Source: Rhodobiaceae bacterium
GTDB lineage: Bacteria > Pseudomonadota > Alphaproteobacteria > RS24
Length of the DNA: 5,954 nt
Assembly: GCA_002683515.1 (NCBI GenBank)
Contig: NYTN01000018.1
Location: 1-5,954 of the forward strand
Direction of reading: 5' to 3'
This document shows, one piece after another, positions 5,820 to 5,954 of the stretch (position 1 is its first letter; the number at the start of each line of letters is the position of its first letter). The notes under the pieces are model-generated. The model had not been told where the DNA came from. It saw only the letters and a program-made list of their open reading frames with translations, and made no database searches. The position numbers were made by a program, and so were the translations under genes.

Positions 5820-5834
5820 GTATATTTACAAAAA
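5820..5834 (+). promoter_or_regulatory. Promoter-like box GTATnTTTACAAAAA, copy 3, before the protease gene
   Basis: GTATATTTACAAAAA lies in the 27-nt gap between the Mu F-like and protease genes, 7 nt before the ATG. TATATTTACAAAAATTTTAT (5821-5840) differs at one base from the sequence before the portal gene. TATATTTA is one base off TAnnTTTG. No convincing -33 element is visible upstream. If active it would give a leader of about 10 nt. Confidence 0.5.
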
Positions 5835-5841
5835 TTTTATT

Positions 5842-5954
5842 ATGAATACAATTCTTTACAAAGCGGCGCCCGTTGGTGAATTAATCGACGCGGACGAAAA
5901 GGCCGGAATAATCAAAGGTTATGGCAGTTATTTTGGAAACAAAGATTCCGACAA
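5842..5954 (+). CDS. Prohead (HK97-family) maturation protease, N-terminal fragment
   Basis: Only the first 37 codons are in the window: MNTILYKAAPVGELIDADEK then AGIIKGYGSYFGNKDSD. The last part matches the first strands of HK97-type prohead proteases (serine proteases of family U35/S78-like), where a GYxSxFGNxDS turn precedes the core. Such enzymes cleave scaffold and capsid N-termini after prohead assembly. Gene order (portal, Mu F-like, then protease) agrees. The catalytic His and Ser would lie beyond the right edge, so activity cannot be judged. The ATG follows TTTTATT with no Shine-Dalgarno. Confidence 0.8.
   Translation, partial: MNTILYKAAPVGELIDADEKAGIIKGYGSYFGNKDSD

Larger units (their letters stand above)
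1..5954 (+). mobile_element. Segment of a tailed phage or prophage, replication end plus packaging/head module
   Basis: The gene order helicase, small unknowns, small terminase, large terminase, portal, Mu F-like protein, prohead protease is the standard arrangement of a siphovirus-type genome with an HK97-fold head. All genes are co-directional and tightly packed. Promoter elements of the TAnnTTTG type and the absence of Shine-Dalgarno sequences point to a Bacteroidetes host, probably a flavobacterium; this host assignment is inference. No attachment site, integrase or chromosomal gene lies in the window, so prophage and lytic phage cannot be told apart. Confidence 0.93.

Overview
The window reads as a segment of a tailed phage or prophage (siphovirus-like, HK97-type head) that infects a member of the Bacteroidetes, most likely a flavobacterium. 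Three things support the host call: gene starts lack Shine-Dalgarno sequences and sit behind A/T-rich leaders; several gaps carry the Bacteroidetes -7 promoter element (TAnnTTTG or a one-base variant); and the DNA is AT-rich. All supported genes are on the + strand. No integrase, repressor, tRNA, rRNA, CRISPR array or insertion sequence is visible, so the sequence cannot say whether this is a prophage or a free phage.

Layout. Bases 1-740 hold the end of a replication module: the C-terminus of a DnaB/Twinkle-type replicative helicase, then two small unknown genes spaced by exactly 2 nt each. Bases 741-1184 hold a cassette that looks self-contained: an A/T-rich palindrome with a perfect tandem 10-bp repeat, a good Bacteroidetes promoter, a very AT-rich 74-codon gene of unknown function, and a strong intrinsic terminator. 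Bases 1185-5954 hold the packaging and head module in canonical order: small terminase, large terminase (25-nt overlap), portal, Mu F-like head morphogenesis protein (1-nt spacing, TTG start), and the start of the prohead protease, which runs off the right edge.

How they work together. The small terminase recognises the concatemeric phage DNA. The large terminase cuts it and pumps it with ATP through the dodecameric portal into a prohead. The Mu F-like protein is a minor head component usually bound near the portal. The protease matures the prohead.

The most notable points are a roughly 300-residue C-terminal extension on the portal, made of phage-type domains whose function I do not know; a near-identical promoter-like box (GTATnTTTACAAAAA) before the portal and protease genes, with a weaker third copy before a small early gene; the moron-like cassette between replication and packaging; and an A10 run in the portal linker that could allow slippage. 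No complete new biological system can be shown from this sequence alone.
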